From NCBI RefSeq assembly GCF_016862115.1, contig NZ_BOMI01000192.1, forward strand, positions 1-61,159: a stretch of 61,159 nt of DNA, read 5' to 3'. The notes beneath the pieces are model-generated. The model saw nothing but the letters and a program-made list of their open reading frames with translations, made no database searches and was not told the DNA's origin. Positions 59,397 through 61,159 of the stretch are shown here, piece after piece (the stretch's first letter is position 1; each line of letters begins with the position of its first letter). Position numbers and translations under genes: made by a program. This DNA is from Paractinoplanes deccanensis. GTDB taxonomy: Bacteria > Actinomycetota > Actinomycetes > Mycobacteriales > Micromonosporaceae.

Positions 59397-61159
59397 CCCT
59401 GCGGCTTCTTCGGCTCGCCGTCCGTGTCGCCCGCCGAGAAGCTGACCGGCGGGACGTCGCCCGGGGCGGGCTTCTCCACCGGGTCGGTGTTCACGTCGGT
59501 CTCGGCGACGGCGACCGGCTCGTCGTCCTCGTCCTCGTCGTCGTCAGCGTCGGCGTCGTCGTAGTCGTCGGCCTTCGCCGCGACGTCGGCGTCGGCGTCG
59601 AGGTCCTCGTCGTCCTCGTCGAACTCGTCGTCGCCGTCGTACGAGTCCCGCGCGTCCTCCTCGTCGTCGAGGTCCTCGTCCTCGTCGTCGTAGTCGTCAC
59701 GAACGTCGTCACGAACGTCGGAAGCGTCGTCCTCGTCCTCGTCGTCGTAGTCGTCGCGAACGTCGTCACGAACGTCGGAAGCCTCGTCCTCGTCCTCGTC
59801 GTCGCGGACGTCGGAAGCGTCGTCGCGGACGTCGGCGCCGTCCCGGGCATCCTCGTCCTCGGGCTCGTCGCCCTCGATGGTGACCCCGTCGAGCTCGAGC
59901 AGGCGCTCCGCGGCGTCGGTGAGCTGGTCGTCGTCGACGGCGGCGGCCCGGGCGAACCACTCCCGCGCCTCCTCGCGACGGCCCCCGGCGAGCAGGGCGT
60001 CGGCGTACGTGTACCGCAGGCGCGCGGCCCACTCGGCGTCGTCGTCGCTGGTCAGCTCGCGCACCTGGAGCATCGCCACCGCGGCGTCGTGCTGGCCCAG
60101 GTCGCCCCGGGCGCCCGCCGCCACGATCAGCAGCTCGATCGCGCCCGACTTGTCCATCTTGTCGACGTCGGCGCCGCGGTACAGGTCGATCGCCCGCTCG
60201 GGACGGCCCAGCGCGCGCTCGCAGTCGGCAAGCTCCGCGAGGTGCGTCTGACGACCCGTCATGCGGTGGTACGTGCGAAGCTCCGCGATCGCCGTCGTCC
60301 AGTCACCCGCCGCGTACGCGGCCAGACCGACCGCCTCCCGCACCACGGCGATGCGCGACGCCAGCCGGCGGGCCGCGATCGCGTGCTGAAGCGCGAGCTC
60401 GGAGTCCTCGTCGATGATCTGACCCGCCGCGACGAGGTGCCGCGCGACCCTGTCGGAGACGTCGCGCGCCAGCGAGACGAGCTCGGCGCGCACCTCCTGG
60501 TCGAGGTCGCTCGCCTGGATCTCCTCGGGGATCTCGGGCGCCTGGAACGACTGCTGCTCGTCGCCGCCGCGCTCGTCACGCGCCGGCCCACGGTCGTCCC
60601 GGTCCCGGAATCCGCCGTCCCGCGGACCCCGATCGTCCCGGAATCCGCCGCGGTCACCCCGGTCCTGGTACGACGGCCGCTCACGGTCACCCCGGAAGCC
60701 GCCACCCTGGGGACGGTCGCCACGGAAGCCGCCCTGGGGACGGTCACCCCGATCGCGCTGGGGCCGGTCGCCGTACGGACGGTCACCCTGCGGACGGTCG
60801 CCGCGGAAGCCACCGCTCCGGTTGCCCGGCCGGTCGCCGCCACCCGGGTAGCCGCCCCGGTCCTGGTACGAGGGCCGGTCGCGGTCGCCGCCACGGAACC
60901 CGCCGCGGTCGCCCCGGTCCTGGTACGACGGGCGCTCACGGTCGCCCCGGAACCCACCACGGTCACCCTGGTAGCTGGAGCGCGGCCCGCGGCCGTCCCG
61001 GTCACCCCGGAAGCCGCCACGGTCGCGGTCCTGGTAGCCGCCCCGGTCACGGTCGCCACCCCGGTCCTGGTAGGAGGGCCGGTCACGGTCGCCGCCACGG
61101 AACCCGCCGCGGTCACCCCGGTCCTGGTACGACGGCCGCTCACGGTCGCCCCGGAAGCC
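59393..61159 (-). CDS. TPR protein with an RG-rich N-terminal tract and a poly-acidic tail, truncated by window edge
   Basis: The frame is open from the stop at 59393 to the right edge (589 codons) without a stop, so the true start lies outside the window. The first ~200 visible residues are RGG/RG-type disordered repeats (GGFRGDRERPSYQDRGDRG). Residues ~215-420 are helical TPR-like repeats (LALQHAIAARRLASRIAVVREAVGLAAYAAGDW). The last ~150 residues are nearly all Asp, Glu and short DVRDD repeats. The ATG at 60493 is internal and does not mark the start. It is coupled to the HAD gene. The charge layout suggests RNA or ribosome association. Confidence 0.85.
   Translation of the reverse strand, partial: GFRGDRERPSYQDRGDRGGFRGGDRDRPSYQDRGGDRDRGGYQDRDRGGFRGDRDGRGPRSSYQGDRGGFRGDRERPSYQDRGDRGGFRGGDRDRPSYQDRGGYPGGGDRPGNRSGGFRGDRPQGDRPYGDRPQRDRGDRPQGGFRGDRPQGGGFRGDRERPSYQDRGDRGGFRDDRGPRDGGFRDRDDRGPARDERGGDEQQSFQAPEIPEEIQASDLDQEVRAELVSLARDVSDRVARHLVAAGQIIDEDSELALQHAIAARRLASRIAVVREAVGLAAYAAGDWTTAIAELRTYHRMTGRQTHLAELADCERALGRPERAIDLYRGADVDKMDKSGAIELLIVAAGARGDLGQHDAAVAMLQVRELTSDDDAEWAARLRYTYADALLAGGRREEAREWFARAAAVDDDQLTDAAERLLELDGVTIEGDEPEDEDARDGADVRDDASDVRDDEDEDEASDVRDDVRDDYDDEDEDDASDVRDDVRDDYDDEDEDLDDEEDARDSYDGDDEFDEDDEDLDADADVAAKADDYDDADADDDEDEDDEPVAVAETDVNTDPVEKPAPGDVPPVSFSAGDTDGEPKKPQG
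60590..61159 (-). repeat. Repetitive RG-rich coding tract
   Basis: Units such as GACCGCGGCGGGTTCCG and CCGTCGTACCAGGACCGGGG recur many times with an irregular period. They encode DRGGFRGD and PSYQDRGD motifs in the TPR protein, and continue past the right edge. Confidence 0.8.

Noticed and set aside
60259..61143. A 294-aa Thr/Arg/Ala-rich minus-strand frame over the right edge.
   Set aside because: It is an out-of-frame reading of the RG-rich coding repeats of the TPR protein, whose own frame is open to the edge.

Overview
The window is 61 kb of very GC-rich DNA. It reads as a chromosomal segment of a filamentous actinobacterium, most likely Micromonosporaceae (Actinoplanes or a relative). 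This placement is inferred from GTG-rich starts, GTGA/ATGA-coupled operons, the order ald-xerD-parA-(site-2-protease-like)-scpA-scpB-rluB ... cmk-der, and the linked tlyA-nadK-recN-steA-steB-murJ-pyrG block. No 16S gene or other marker is present to prove the genus.

Layout. Positions 1-949 hold the 5' part of a tyrosine integrase beside a tRNA-Pro(GGG) gene, i.e. one edge of an integrated element lying mostly to the left of the window. Positions 1000-3065 hold cmk-der. Positions 3156-8055 are an accessory insert that splits cmk-der from the scp operon: an enoyl-CoA hydratase-like gene, a TetR/oxidoreductase pair, an NTF2-like/MarR pair and small hypotheticals. Positions 8424-16436 (all minus strand) hold ald, xerD, parA, an apparently protease-dead S2P homologue, scpA, scpB and rluB. 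ScpA and ScpB carry very large low-complexity extensions built from tandem repeats.

Positions 16932-24276 hold a three-gene SMC-type operon whose proteins resemble JetA, JetB and JetC of a type II Wadjet plasmid-defence system. No gene for the JetD nuclease is visible anywhere in the window. Positions 24425-41507 are a mosaic of regulators, secreted or membrane proteins and enzymes. It includes two degraded loci: an SDR gene that has lost its catalytic segment, and a head-to-head HxlR/QorB pair fused by a deletion. It also includes a Ser/Thr kinase with a lectin-like tail, a repeat-rich exported protein with collagen-like Gly-X-X triplets, and a phased cluster of DnaA-box-like 9-mers at 39620-39681.

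Positions 41569-61159 return to conserved actinobacterial genes, nearly all on the minus strand: TPR protein, HAD phosphatase, flavin reductase, phasin/histone-like protein, tlyA, nadK, recN, steA, steB, a MraY/WecA-like protein, murJ, a GT4 glycosyltransferase, an alkaline-phosphatase-like membrane protein, pyrG and a NUDIX hydrolase.

Two themes tie the window together. Many genes deal with chromosome segregation and repair (ParA, XerD, ScpAB, RecN, JetABC) or with envelope and septal peptidoglycan (SteAB, MurJ, MraY-like, GT4). The segment is also unusually rich in short tandem repeats of 14-64 bp. Several have duplicated the stop-codon end of a gene, and others have grown in frame inside proteins.
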